This document shows, piece by piece, positions 10,671 to 18,844 of a stretch of DNA of 64,000 bases; positions within the stretch are counted from its first letter, which is position 1, and each line of letters begins with the position of its first letter. The notes under the pieces are model-generated. The model had not been told where the DNA came from and did not search any database. It saw only the letters and a program-made list of their open reading frames with translations. A program made the translations under genes and the position numbers. This stretch comes from Spirochaetales bacterium Spiro_07 (GTDB lineage Bacteria; Spirochaetota; Spirochaetia; Treponematales; Treponemataceae). Location: NCBI GenBank assembly GCA_001603145.1, contig LVBI01000042.1:1-64000 (forward strand). The letters are read 5' to 3'.

Positions 10671-11615
10671 CTAGAAGCCGATTTCGCGGATTTTCTCAAC
10701 AAGATTTCTGCCGTAGATTTGCGCTCCGAGCGCATTCGGGTGCAGATTATCAAGAAAATATTCGCTCAAATGCGGCACAAGCTTAAAGCCGTCAACAATG
10801 ATTATGTTCTTGTATTTGCGGCACACAGCCTTAATGCCTTCGCAATACTGCTCAAGCTTTTCGTGGTTCGTGCCCGGGTCGTCGCGCCAAAGCGGCGTTA
10901 TGCACAAAGTCTTAAGCGGGCCGTAAATCTCGAAAAGCCGCTTGTAATATTCCTCAACCGCGTCCATAGTCTCTTCGCCATACTGGTTTGTGCCCAAAGA
11001 GACAATCAGCTTTTCAGGCTTATAGCCCATGTCCATAAGCGAATTCTTGTCGTAGACGTAGCCACCGATTCCCTGGTTTATAATGTCGTAGCCGAGCAGC
11101 TTGTTTGCAACACTGACATAAGTGAGCGAAGAACGCAGCGGGCCAAAGCCCTGCGTAATTGAATCGCCGAGCCACAGCACTTTCGGCTTTTTTACAGCCG
11201 GAACAAAATCAGCATCAATCTTAAAATTCTTGAGCCAGATTGTTGCGTCAGCCGGCAGATAAACAACAACTTTCTTTTCGCCTTCCGGCAGCTTAAAAGA
11301 AAGCTTGCCTTCTTCCTTTAAATCTTTAATATAAAAGATTTTATCAATCAAACCGTCAATTTCAAGCTCAATCGAATCTTCCGAGCCTTTCCAAGCGAGT
11401 TTGTAATCAAACGAAAATTCTGTAGCTTTTGTGCTGAATTCCAAAGTCTTTGAGGTTGAAGCCGAGCAGCGTTCATACCAAAAATCAGAAGCATTTTTAA
11501 AATATGCCATCTGCTCGTCGTTATATTGAAAAGCTTGCAAGAAGCCGTCTTTGCTTTCTTTGAATTGAAGTGCGCCAAAATATATTGTCTTGAGCTGTTC
11601 GTTCGTCAATTTCAT
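10671..11615 (-). CDS. SGNH/GDSL-family hydrolase (esterase-like)
   Basis: The 314-residue protein has an N-terminal beta-rich domain (about 1-140) and a C-terminal SGNH domain. The catalytic Ser lies in LWLGDSITQG (GDS 150-152). The block III equivalent is LGTNQYG, and the Asp/His pair is DNLHPN (about D289 and H292). This two-domain layout resembles carbohydrate esterases that deacetylate plant polysaccharides. The substrate is inferred only from that resemblance. No signal peptide is visible, so it may act on imported oligosaccharides. The start is an ATG behind a GGAAG-type ribosome site. Confidence 0.82.
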   Translation of the reverse strand: MKLTNEQLKTIYFGALQFKESKDGFLQAFQYNDEQMAYFKNASDFWYERCSASTSKTLEFSTKATEFSFDYKLAWKGSEDSIELEIDGLIDKIFYIKDLKEEGKLSFKLPEGEKKVVVYLPADATIWLKNFKIDADFVPAVKKPKVLWLGDSITQGFGPLRSSLTYVSVANKLLGYDIINQGIGGYVYDKNSLMDMGYKPEKLIVSLGTNQYGEETMDAVEEYYKRLFEIYGPLKTLCITPLWRDDPGTNHEKLEQYCEGIKAVCRKYKNIIIVDGFKLVPHLSEYFLDNLHPNALGAQIYGRNLVEKIREIGF

Positions 11616-11696
11616 GTTTTCTTCCTTTTATGCGGTTGGTTCATTTGTTATATAAAAACTGAATTTATTATATAGCCCGAATTAATGAAGCGCAAG

Positions 11697-12971
11697 CTAT
11701 TCAAAGAAACAGATGATTTCTTCTAAGAAACGATTGAGCAGCAGTAGCCCCTGCTTGTTGAGCGCGTAACGGCTGCCGGTCTTTTCTGCAAGGCCGCGCT
11801 TGCACCAGTTTGAAAAGACAGGCTCTATAACGTCAAGGCTTTTGCCGAAGCGCTTTTCGAACTCAACAGCGTCTGCGCCGTCAACAGTTCTAAACGCCAT
11901 CATAAGATATTCAAACTGCTGAATTTCGGGCGGAAGCATTTCGCGCTCCTCGCCTGCACCGCCAAGCCAGTCTTTAATTGAGCGGCTGTTTGTGTAGCGC
12001 ATGCTGCCAACAGTGCCGGTCGCGCCTGCGCCTATGCCGATATAAGGCAGCATCTTCCAATAAGTCATGTTGTGTCTGCTCCGGCAGCCCTGCTTTGCAA
12101 AATTTGAAACTTCGTATTGGGCAAAGCCGCTTTTCTCAAGCGTGTCGCGCGCCTTAATCCACCACGAATCAGTTTCTTCTGCTTCGGGCAGCTTAACCTT
12201 GCCAGAATCAACTGCTTTATAAAGCGGCGTATCTTCTTCCAGCGTAAGCGAATAAAGCGAGATGTGGTCTGCGCCGCAACTGATTATCTCTTCAAGACCG
12301 GCAAAAAAGTCTTGAGCTTTCTGCCCGGGCAAGCCGCAGATTAAATCAACTGAAAGACGGCGCTTCGGGCACGGCGCTTCGGGCAGGTTTTGCGACGCGT
12401 CATCTTGTGGCTGTGCGCCGCGCACAAGCTTTTGTGGCAAAAGCTCTTGCTGAGCAGGCTTTTCGGGCTTTTCGGCGCACATTAAGTTTTCTAGCACAAT
12501 CTGCTGCGGTTCAAGCCAATGCTCAGCAAGCAGCTTTAACGCACGCAAGTTTTCTGCACGGTGCGCCCGGCGGCAAACATGCGTTAAAGGCTCGTCGTTC
12601 ATGGCTTGAAGCCCAACCGAAAGCCTGTTAACGCCGCATTTTTTCAGCGTTTCAAGCAGTTCAACAGTTATGTCGTCTGGGTTACATTCAAACGTAATTT
12701 CAGCATTTTTTGCAGCCGGGCGCACAGCTTTAAGCCCGCCAATCAGCGTTTCAATCTGATTTGGCGCAAGCAGGCTCGGCGTACCGCCGCCAAAATAGAT
12801 TGTGCTCCATTCAGAAACGTCAAACTGAGCGGCGCGCGCTTCGGCTTCTTCAATTAAATGATGAATATACGCATCATCAATGCTTACTTTGCAGACAACA
12901 GAGAAAAAATCGCAATACGCGCATTTCGATTTGCAGAACGGAATATGCACATAAAGCGCGCAAGATTTCAT
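11697..12971 (-). CDS. hemW: HemW-like radical SAM protein (oxygen-independent coproporphyrinogen oxidase family)
   Basis: The N-terminal CX3CX2C cluster motif is C13, C17 and C20 in the sequence HIPFCKSKCAYC. FGGGTPS and the VGLQ stretch are typical of the HemN/HemW group. The context shows no haem genes. HemW, a haem chaperone/insertion factor, is therefore the more likely assignment than a true coproporphyrinogen oxidase. An unusual Pro/Gln/Glu-rich insertion lies at about residues 150-200. The C-terminal HemN domain is present and the total length is 424. The lepB stop lies only 9 bases upstream, so the two are probably cotranscribed. Confidence 0.88.
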   Translation of the reverse strand: MKSCALYVHIPFCKSKCAYCDFFSVVCKVSIDDAYIHHLIEEAEARAAQFDVSEWSTIYFGGGTPSLLAPNQIETLIGGLKAVRPAAKNAEITFECNPDDITVELLETLKKCGVNRLSVGLQAMNDEPLTHVCRRAHRAENLRALKLLAEHWLEPQQIVLENLMCAEKPEKPAQQELLPQKLVRGAQPQDDASQNLPEAPCPKRRLSVDLICGLPGQKAQDFFAGLEEIISCGADHISLYSLTLEEDTPLYKAVDSGKVKLPEAEETDSWWIKARDTLEKSGFAQYEVSNFAKQGCRSRHNMTYWKMLPYIGIGAGATGTVGSMRYTNSRSIKDWLGGAGEEREMLPPEIQQFEYLMMAFRTVDGADAVEFEKRFGKSLDVIEPVFSNWCKRGLAEKTGSRYALNKQGLLLLNRFLEEIICFFE

Positions 12972-12980
12972 ATTATCAGA

Positions 12981-13739
12981 TTAGAAAAGCGAAAAATTGT
13001 TAAGCGGCCAATAGCGGAACACAAGCTTGCCTTTGATGTTTCTGCCGTTCACAGGCCCGTAATATCTTGAATCGATTCCGTGAGAGCGGTCGTCGGCAAG
13101 CACAAAATATTCATCGTCTTTCAAAACGATTGTGTCCATTTCGCCAGGAAAGCCTATTTCGCGGCTCCACGAAGCATCAGTTCCTTCAATAAAAATGTCA
13201 TACTGAATGTCTGAAAGCTCGAATTCGGTGAGTGCGTGGCTTGTATTTTCAGGCTTTATGTAAAGCACACAGTCTTTCATATATAGCGTGTCACCCGGAA
13301 AGCCGACGATGCGCCTTACGCTGTCTGATTCTGTAACAAGGTTAGATTTTTCTATAATTGAATAACGCTGAAACGTCACGAACTTGACAATGCTGTTCAA
13401 GATTTTTTTCGCAACAGATTTTTCCATTCCGGCAGTCGGGCTGACAAGCACAACGTCGCCCCTTTTGAGCTCAATGCAATGCGCAATTGACGAAAGAACA
13501 GGAATGCCGCCATCGACAGGCTTTATAGACGCAAGCGGCGTTACCATCACAATGTCGCCGGAATCTACGAGCGGTTTCATAGATTCAGATGAGACGGAAA
13601 CAGGAAACAGCAAAAATTTTTGCCAGAAAGAGCAGATAAAGAAAATAATCAGAATAAAACCGATTAAGAAAACCTCATTTCTGCGGCGGTGCTGCTTTAC
13701 AAAAAACGAATATTCAATTCCACTTACGTTTGAAGCCAT
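12981..13739 (-). CDS. lepB: Type I signal peptidase with Arg at the catalytic Lys position
   Basis: Signal peptidase I removes signal peptides from exported proteins. The 252-residue protein has one N-terminal membrane segment (about 24-42) and the nucleophile box SSESM (S53). Box C is KRGDVVLVSP, box D is RRIVGFPGD, and box E includes DDRSHGIDSRYYGPV. In the family, box D starts with the general-base Lys followed by Arg (KRxxGxPGD). Here the codons are AGG CGC, so both residues are Arg (R142 and R143). It could be a divergent but active enzyme using another base, or an inactive paralogue. It is cotranscribed with hemW, and hisS lies upstream on the same strand. Confidence 0.87.
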   Translation of the reverse strand: MASNVSGIEYSFFVKQHRRRNEVFLIGFILIIFFICSFWQKFLLFPVSVSSESMKPLVDSGDIVMVTPLASIKPVDGGIPVLSSIAHCIELKRGDVVLVSPTAGMEKSVAKKILNSIVKFVTFQRYSIIEKSNLVTESDSVRRIVGFPGDTLYMKDCVLYIKPENTSHALTEFELSDIQYDIFIEGTDASWSREIGFPGEMDTIVLKDDEYFVLADDRSHGIDSRYYGPVNGRNIKGKLVFRYWPLNNFSLF

Positions 13740-13779
13740 GCTCTAAAGATAGCACATTGAGCGCATAAAACACAAGTAG

Positions 13780-15027
13780 CTATTTTACAGCCAGCTCGCC
13801 GTCTTTGAATTGGGCGAATTTGGTGTAGCCTTGCTTTTCAAGCATGTCGAACATCGGACCCATTTTCTTGGCCTTGTGCAGAACTGAAACGCTGTAGTCT
13901 GCGCGGAGCTTTTCTGCGGCGGCAAGAACAGTCTGGAATTCTGTCTGCTCGTCATAAAGCAATGCACATTTTTCTTTTGCGCCGAGAATCTTATAGCCTT
14001 GCTCAAGCAAGATGCCGCAGATTCTCTCAAAGCCGATTGAAAAGCCTACAGCCGGAACTTGCTGGCCGATGAACTTGCCGATAAGGTTGTCGTAACGGCC
14101 GCCGCCGCCGACCGCACCGCTGAAAGCCGGGCTTGCAATCTCGAAAACAACGCCTGTGTAATAGCCCTGGCCGCGCACGAGGCTCGGCGTATATTTGATT
14201 TTGTACTTTCCGCCGGCAACTTTTTCAACTGTAGAGATTATGTATTTCAGATCGTCTGCAATTGAAGCGTCGGCGCATTTTGCAGCAACGTCATCAACTG
14301 AAATTTCGCTGCCGGCCGCAGTTGCAATAAAATCAACAAGAGAGTTTACAGCCGCTTCCGGCATCTGCTTTTCAGCAAGCTCTGCCTTTACGCCTTCTGC
14401 GCCGATTTTATCCATTTTGTCAAAAGTGATGCAGACAGAATCAAGAGTTTCTGGCGCAAAGCCCATGTTCTCAAGCATGGCGCGCAGAATGCGGCGGTCG
14501 TTTATGTTGATGCAAAAATCATTAAAGCCGATGTTCATAAGCGCGCGGGCTGTAACGTCAATCAGCTCAACTTCTGCGTTGCAAGAGCTGTCGCCAAGAA
14601 TATCGATGTCGCACTGAACAAACTCGCGGCTTCGGCCTTTCTGCGGCCGCTCTGCACGGAAAACGCGGTCTGTCTGAATAACCTTGAACGGAAACTGAAG
14701 CTCGTTGCGGTTTGCCGCGAAAAAGCGCGTAAGCGGCAGCGTAAGATCGTAGCGCAAGCCCATGTCAGAAAGAGCTTTTTCGTCAACAGGCGTTGCTGCA
14801 AGCGCTGCGTCCAATTTGTCGCCGCGCTTGAGCACTTTGAAAATCAGATTAAGATTGTCACCGCCGTCGCTCTTGTCGAGGTTTTCAGCGTCTTCAAGCA
14901 TCGGCGTAGAAATGCGCTCAAAGCCTGAAGCACGGTAAGTTTCCAGAATCTTTCCCTGAACGTAATCGCGGAGCTTCTGCTCCTGCGGTAGAATATCTTT
15001 CATGCCTTTAAGCGCATTTGTTTTCAT
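13780..15027 (-). CDS. hisS: Histidyl-tRNA synthetase
   Basis: This class II synthetase charges tRNA-His. The 415-residue protein has KGMKDILP near the N-terminus and motif 2 as DRVFRAERPQKGRSREF. The histidine-binding signature is LVRGQGYYTGVVFEI, and motif 3 is AVGFSIGFERI. A C-terminal anticodon-binding domain follows. The ATG at 15027 has AGAGG about 6 bases upstream. The downstream gene on the same strand is lepB, 40 bases away. Confidence 0.96.
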   Translation of the reverse strand: MKTNALKGMKDILPQEQKLRDYVQGKILETYRASGFERISTPMLEDAENLDKSDGGDNLNLIFKVLKRGDKLDAALAATPVDEKALSDMGLRYDLTLPLTRFFAANRNELQFPFKVIQTDRVFRAERPQKGRSREFVQCDIDILGDSSCNAEVELIDVTARALMNIGFNDFCININDRRILRAMLENMGFAPETLDSVCITFDKMDKIGAEGVKAELAEKQMPEAAVNSLVDFIATAAGSEISVDDVAAKCADASIADDLKYIISTVEKVAGGKYKIKYTPSLVRGQGYYTGVVFEIASPAFSGAVGGGGRYDNLIGKFIGQQVPAVGFSIGFERICGILLEQGYKILGAKEKCALLYDEQTEFQTVLAAAEKLRADYSVSVLHKAKKMGPMFDMLEKQGYTKFAQFKDGELAVK

Positions 15028-15210
15028 TTTCAGCCTCTGTTTGTATTGTTGTCCGGCAATTGATTAGCTTATATAAACTTGCCGGTTTATCTTTGTTTTG
15101 CGTGTATCTTATAATAATGAAAAACGGGCGGTTATACAATTAGCTTTGTACTTCTTATTAGTTCAATCTCGAAAAAATGCGTACGCATGGTGAATGATAA
15201 GCTTTGTACA

Positions 15211-15300
15211 CACAGCTGATGGGAATCCGCTACATCGTGTCTACGGCCAGCAATGCGCGGGAAATCCGCGTTCTTGTTCATATGCTATCGGTTGCGGAGT
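15211..15300 (+). repeat. 90-base direct repeat, copy 1
   Basis: It begins CACAGCTGATGG and ends GGTTGCGGAGT. By hand alignment it matches 16484-16573 without gaps, with 20 differences. It is the left module of a composite repeat found on both sides of the CAP lipoprotein gene. Two reading frames stay open across the unit, but nothing shows that it is coding. Confidence 0.75.
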
Positions 15301-15410
15301 ACGGTTCAAAACCGTGCGATAACGCGCTATATACTGTTTGTTGTATGGAAACTATAAACACGCCGCTTTCGCGGCGACAACAAACAGAATATTTTTGAAC
15401 CGCACTCCGC
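15294..15410. repeat. 117-bp nested imperfect palindrome
   Basis: The outer 18-base arms (15294-15311 and 15393-15410) match at 17 positions. Inner arms at 15331-15344 and 15377-15392 (CTGTTTGTTGT and its complement) pair with small bulges. The centre carries a CGCCGC-TTTC-GCGGCG type hairpin at 15361-15376. The structure could extrude as a cruciform, fold as an RNA, or be a miniature mobile-element remnant. Confidence 0.7.
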
Positions 15411-15563
15411 GCCCTCGCGCCTTTGTACAATCGCCCCAAACATGCGGCCGTTGTGCATTCGTTACAAGATTTGCCGCATGGCAAATCTTGGCCGTTTTGT
15501 TCTTTTCGCATTAGAGCATTCTACAATAAGGAATTAATCTGTGAAAAGTAATGCAAAACGCGC

Positions 15564-15592
15564 TTGTCAGATTCAGTTTGCGTGTTTATAAT
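15564..15592 (+). promoter_or_regulatory. Sigma-70 promoter for CAP lipoprotein gene
   Basis: TTGTCA (15564-15569), a 17-base spacer and TATAAT (15587-15592) give a near-consensus promoter. The predicted start is about 15599, 58 bases before the ATG. Confidence 0.75.
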
Positions 15593-15656
15593 TTTTCTGA
15601 ATCAAGTGTTTGGCTAACGCCGCTGCTTATGGCAAGCCGAATCAAAGGAGAATCGA

Positions 15657-16445
15657 ATGAAGAAATTTACAATCGCTGTGTTTTCGGTGCTTTTGCTTTT
15701 CGCGTCATGTGGAATTTTTGGCGAGACTTTAAATAAAAAAGGAAAATCAGATTCAAAGTTTTTCAAATCAATAAAAAAATCACAAAACAATTCAGATTCA
15801 AAGAAACTTTCTTTAACTCAAAAGTACACAAGAGAAGATATTGATGCTGAAATCTGGGATTTATCAGTTTTGGACACTGCGCGTGATGTAGACTACATGG
15901 ACGAAATTGAGAAAGACATTGTGCTTGAAATGAACATGGCGCGTACAAATCCTAAGAAATATTCAGAGCTTTATATAGAACCACGAACAAAGAAATTCAA
16001 CGGGACAATCTACGGCGGAAGCCTTCAGACTTTTGAAGGTGTTGCTGTCGTAAACGAATGCGTAAAATTCATGAATTCGCAAAAGCCCCTTCAGACGCTT
16101 GCGCCTTCAAAAGGTTTGACCCGAGCGGCAAAAGACCACGCTGAAACTCAAAGCTTAACTGACGAAATAGGACACAACAGCACAGACGGCGCAGACCCTT
16201 TTACAAGAATGAAACGCTATGGTTCATATCGAACAGCCGGAGAAAATATCTCTTATGGTTCAAAAACCGCCAGAGAAATTGTCGTTTCTCTCTTAATCGA
16301 TGACGGCGTAAAAAGCCGCGGTCACAGGAAAAACATAATGAGCAAAGATTTTAAGACAACCGGCATCGGCTTTGCCGCCCAGCATAAAAAGTACGGCTGT
16401 GAATGTGTGCTTGACTTTGCAGATGACTTCATTGAAAAGGAATAA
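15657..16445 (+). CDS. CAP-domain (SCP/PR-1-like) lipoprotein
   Basis: The 262-residue protein starts with a lipoprotein signal peptide; the lipobox LLFASC puts the modified Cys at residue 18. A Lys/Ser-rich linker runs to about residue 60. A CAP domain follows with ARTNPKKYSELY, AAKDHAETQSL, IGHNSTDGADPFTRM, AGENISYG and a GHRKNIM block. Bacterial CAP proteins are secreted or envelope-anchored with poorly defined roles. The ATG is preceded by AAAGGAGAA. The gene is bracketed by two composite repeats, which may mark a transferred or rearranged cassette. Confidence 0.88.
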   Translation: MKKFTIAVFSVLLLFASCGIFGETLNKKGKSDSKFFKSIKKSQNNSDSKKLSLTQKYTREDIDAEIWDLSVLDTARDVDYMDEIEKDIVLEMNMARTNPKKYSELYIEPRTKKFNGTIYGGSLQTFEGVAVVNECVKFMNSQKPLQTLAPSKGLTRAAKDHAETQSLTDEIGHNSTDGADPFTRMKRYGSYRTAGENISYGSKTAREIVVSLLIDDGVKSRGHRKNIMSKDFKTTGIGFAAQHKKYGCECVLDFADDFIEKE

Positions 16446-16483
16446 AAAGCTTCAAAACAGACAAGCTGTATAATGCTTGTTGC

Positions 16484-16573
16484 TCACAGCTGATGGAAAT
16501 CCGCTGCATCATGCCTATAGCATGCAATGCGCAGAAAATCAATGCTTATGAACATATGCTTTCGGTTGCGGAA
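16484..16573 (+). repeat. 90-base direct repeat, copy 2
   Basis: This is the second copy of the unit at 15211-15300, in the same orientation. It ends GGTTGCGGAAT immediately before the palindrome array. Differences from copy 1 are all substitutions with no gaps, so the two copies have diverged for some time. Confidence 0.75.
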
Positions 16574-16598
16574 TCCAGCCCATGCGAAAAACGTCTTT

Positions 16599-16850
16599 CC
16601 TTATAATAAGGTTTTTCACTTTTTAGAAAATCAGCAATCCTTAAAATAAGGAAAACTGTTTTGGGCTAAAAACGTAATTCCATAAAATAAGGAATATCGG
16701 ATTTTTAAAAAGCAAGAATCCTTAAAATAAGGAAAGCCGTTTTGAAGCAAAAATGCAATTCCTTATTTTAAGGAAAGCCAAATATTTAAAAAGCTGAATT
16801 CCTTAAAATAAGGATTTTCAAATTTGATATGATCAATCCTTATTTTAAGG
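16599..16850. repeat. Seven-copy periodic palindrome array (CCTTAWAATAAGG type)
   Basis: Thirteen-base near-palindromes start at 16599, 16639, 16680, 16720, 16761, 16801 and 16838, giving spacings of 40, 41, 40, 41, 40 and 37. Six are CCTTA-AT-rich-TAAGG; the third has one mismatch (CCATA). Copies five and seven read CCTTATTTTAAGG, the reverse orientation of CCTTAAAATAAGG. Spacers of 24-28 bases alternate between two related types, so the higher-order unit is about 81 bases. The array could be an iterated protein-binding site or a tandem-repeat expansion. Confidence 0.85.
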
Positions 16851-16963
16851 AATTAAAGATTCAAAAAGCATGGAAAGTCTTTGTACATCATTTACAAGAT
16901 TCCGCAAGGAATCTTGGTATTTTGCTCGATTAGACTAATTCCAAAGATAAAGCTAATGCAAAA

Positions 16964-17431
16964 TCAGCCGTCCAGCTTTGAGCGGAATTCGCGCTGCATG
17001 TCGCGGTGCACATCGCGCTCGCGGATGTCAGCGCGTTTGTCGAACATCTTTTTGCCTTTGCAGATACCGAGATTGACCTTCACGCGGCCGTCTTTGAAGT
17101 AAAAATCAAGCGGAATGAGCGTGTAGCCTTTTTCAGAGACTTTCCTTTCAAGGCGCTTGATTTCTTCGCGGTGCAGCAGAAGCTTTTTGGGTCTGTCCGG
17201 GTCGTGGTTGAAGATTGACGAATATGGATTTTCTGAAATATGCAGGTTCTTCACCCAAATTTCGTGATTTATTATTTCAGCGAATGCGTCCGGGAACGAT
17301 ATGCTGCTGTCTCTGAAAGATTTAATTTCAGTGCCTTTCAGCTCGATGCCGCATTCAATTGAGTCTTCTATTGTATAATTGAAACGCGCTTTTTTGTTTT
17401 GCGCGATAGGTTTCGTGCCTTTCTGTTTCAT
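16964..17431 (-). CDS. smpB: SsrA-binding protein SmpB
   Basis: SmpB binds tmRNA and delivers it to stalled ribosomes in trans-translation. The 155-residue protein has the expected core: NKKARFNYTIEDSIECGIELKGTEIKS, then NPDRPKKLLLHREEIKRL-like motifs and LVPLDFYFK-like strands. A basic C-terminal tail follows that in the family folds into the mRNA channel. tmRNA itself was not found in this window. Confidence 0.95.
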   Translation of the reverse strand: MKQKGTKPIAQNKKARFNYTIEDSIECGIELKGTEIKSFRDSSISFPDAFAEIINHEIWVKNLHISENPYSSIFNHDPDRPKKLLLHREEIKRLERKVSEKGYTLIPLDFYFKDGRVKVNLGICKGKKMFDKRADIRERDVHRDMQREFRSKLDG

Positions 17432-17523
17432 GCTGGCGATTATATCATTTTAAGCCGGTTTTCTCAAGCTGATGCAGTTTATTCAGACTGCGCTGTCAAA
17501 AGCGGCAGCACACCTTTGACACA

Positions 17524-18084
17524 TCAATCAAGCTTTACCGCGCCCTGCCTAAGCACTTTGATTTCGCCAGAAGTTATATCCACAAGCGTAGAAGCGGCTG
17601 TTTGCTTTGAGTCGCCGTCGCACACAATCAAATCAACTTCAGGCTCAAATTCTTTTAAGATTTCTTCAATGCGGAGCATCGGCGGGTTGCCGGAGCGGTT
17701 TACGCTTGTTGAGTAGATGCTTTTGCCCGTAAACGCAATGACTTTTCTTAGCCAATCGTCTCCGGGGCAGCGCAGTGCGACAGTACCGCCGCCGAATTCA
17801 GCTTTTCTGGGCACAATTACGGTGAGCGGCCCAGGCCAGAAACGCAAAATCCTTTCAGGGATTTTGATTGCGCTGATTTTTTCAGCTGATTCAACAGAAT
17901 CGACAAGCTCGATAAAAGGCTTGGTTTCTGCCCTGCCCTTTATCTGCCTTATTCGCACGCCGCCGTCGCCGGCAATTGAAGAGAAGCCATAAATTGTGTC
18001 AGTCGGAATAATAATTGTGCCGCCGTTCTTCATGAAACCGGCGGCACGTTCTGCTGAATCAGAATGCTCTTTGAGTATTTTCAT
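17524..18084 (-). CDS. tsaC: Threonylcarbamoyl-AMP synthase (TsaC/Sua5/YrdC family)
   Basis: The enzyme makes threonylcarbamoyl-AMP from Thr, bicarbonate and ATP for t6A37 modification of ANN-decoding tRNAs. The 186-residue protein is of the short YrdC type, without the Sua5 C-terminal domain. GGTIIIPTDTIYGF, KGRAETKPFIELV, WPGPLTVIV, and STSVNRSGNPP are all present. The N-terminus overlaps the end of the FtsB-like gene by 26 bases, so the two are probably translationally coupled. Confidence 0.92.
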   Translation of the reverse strand: MKILKEHSDSAERAAGFMKNGGTIIIPTDTIYGFSSIAGDGGVRIRQIKGRAETKPFIELVDSVESAEKISAIKIPERILRFWPGPLTVIVPRKAEFGGGTVALRCPGDDWLRKVIAFTGKSIYSTSVNRSGNPPMLRIEEILKEFEPEVDLIVCDGDSKQTAASTLVDITSGEIKVLRQGAVKLD

Positions 18085-18577
18085 AATAAAGATTTACAGT
18101 CCGCTTCTGCTGCAATCTCTTGCGTAAGTCTTGCATGGCGAAGATTGCCATGAAAAAGCAAAAAATACACAAACCAGAAATTTTGCATAACCATTCAGGC
18201 ACATAATTAATCTTACCAAGAATCATCGGTGTTCCTGTTTCAGGAACAAATTCTGTTGGCGAAGACAAGCCTTGAAGGCGGATTAACTTTTCGTTTTCCT
18301 TTTTATAGCCTAATTTTTTAGCATAAGCTGCAATCACATCAGGATCTGTTCTAAGCCCTTGAAATTCAATCTTAAGCCCATCGTTAATTTGCTGAATTGA
18401 TTGCAAATTAGCCGTTATCATCTGTTTTTGTTCTTCCAGTTGAGAAACTGCCCAAAACCCCTCAGGTCCAAAACCGACAGAAATAAACACATAGACAAGC
18501 GTGCCAAAAAACGCAGCCACTAAAACTTTCATACGTGTCATAAGACTAATAACGGCAGAAAGTGCGTTTTTCTGCAT
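18059..18577 (-). CDS. FtsB/DivIC-like septum formation initiator
   Basis: The protein has up to 172 residues; in-frame Met codons at 13 and 16 are alternative starts. A membrane segment at about 18-37 is followed by a coiled coil at about 43-75. The FtsB-type motif DPDVIAAYAKKLGYKKENEKLIRL comes next. FtsB/DivIC proteins bridge FtsL and FtsQ in the divisome. A second hydrophobic segment at about 130-150 is unusual for FtsB and is best treated as a lineage feature. Confidence 0.75.
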   Translation of the reverse strand: MQKNALSAVISLMTRMKVLVAAFFGTLVYVFISVGFGPEGFWAVSQLEEQKQMITANLQSIQQINDGLKIEFQGLRTDPDVIAAYAKKLGYKKENEKLIRLQGLSSPTEFVPETGTPMILGKINYVPEWLCKISGLCIFCFFMAIFAMQDLRKRLQQKRTVNLYYENTQRAF

Positions 18578-18844
18578 CTGATTTTCAGCTTTTAAGGCGA
18601 AAACTTTTTATGCAATGTTTTTGACAACTTTTTTACATATTTTCTTGCAAGTAGCGTTTATTGGCTTTACAATATAGTTAAGAGATTTTCTAATATATCT
18701 AACTATAAAATGTATGTGGGCAAATTTGACATTTCTGCCGAAATTCATCTTAAGAATCTTTTGCTTGAAAGCTGCATAAGAATCTATAGCCCAGGGAAAT
18801 TACATTATAAGTAAAAAGGGTATATTTTTTTAACGGAGTTTTTA
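18578..18844. other. Divergent intergenic region before the acidic-protein operon
   Basis: This 267-base AT-rich region separates the FtsB-like gene from the acidic-protein gene. It has no gene. A 14-base motif, CATTTCTGCCGAAA (18730-18743), recurs upstream of a periplasmic-protein gene (48754-48767, opposite strand). A TTGACA at 18726-18731 overlaps it, but no matching -10 at 17 bases is clear. The ribosome site before 18845 is AACGGAG. Confidence 0.4.

Larger units (their letters stand above)
15028..15656. repeat. Repeat-rich intergenic region upstream of CAP lipoprotein gene
   Basis: No gene is supported across these 629 bases. It holds, in order: a 90-base repeat (15211-15300) with 70 of 90 positions identical to 16484-16573; a nested palindrome (15294-15410); a copy of the dispersed hairpin repeat (15451-15515, stem 15465-15475 with 15480-15490); and the lipoprotein promoter (15564-15592). 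A short open frame at 15204-15398 crosses the repeat and palindrome and is probably not translated. Confidence 0.7.
16446..16963. repeat. Repeat-rich intergenic region downstream of CAP lipoprotein gene
   Basis: No gene is supported here. The order is the 90-base repeat copy 2 (16484-16573), the CCTTA...TAAGG palindrome array (16599-16850), and a dispersed hairpin repeat (about 16880-16950, stem 16895-16903 with 16908-16916). The outer modules repeat those found upstream of the lipoprotein gene in the same order and orientation; only the core differs. Confidence 0.7.

Noticed and set aside
15204-15398. Short plus-strand frame in the repeat region before the CAP gene
   Set aside because: It crosses the 90-base repeat and the palindrome and has no ribosome site; the second repeat copy does not keep the full frame.
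18719-18744. Sigma-28 promoter before the acidic-protein block
   Set aside because: The GCCGAAAT box is plausible as a -10, but the 8 bases at the right -35 spacing (GGGCAAAT area) do not match the consensus.
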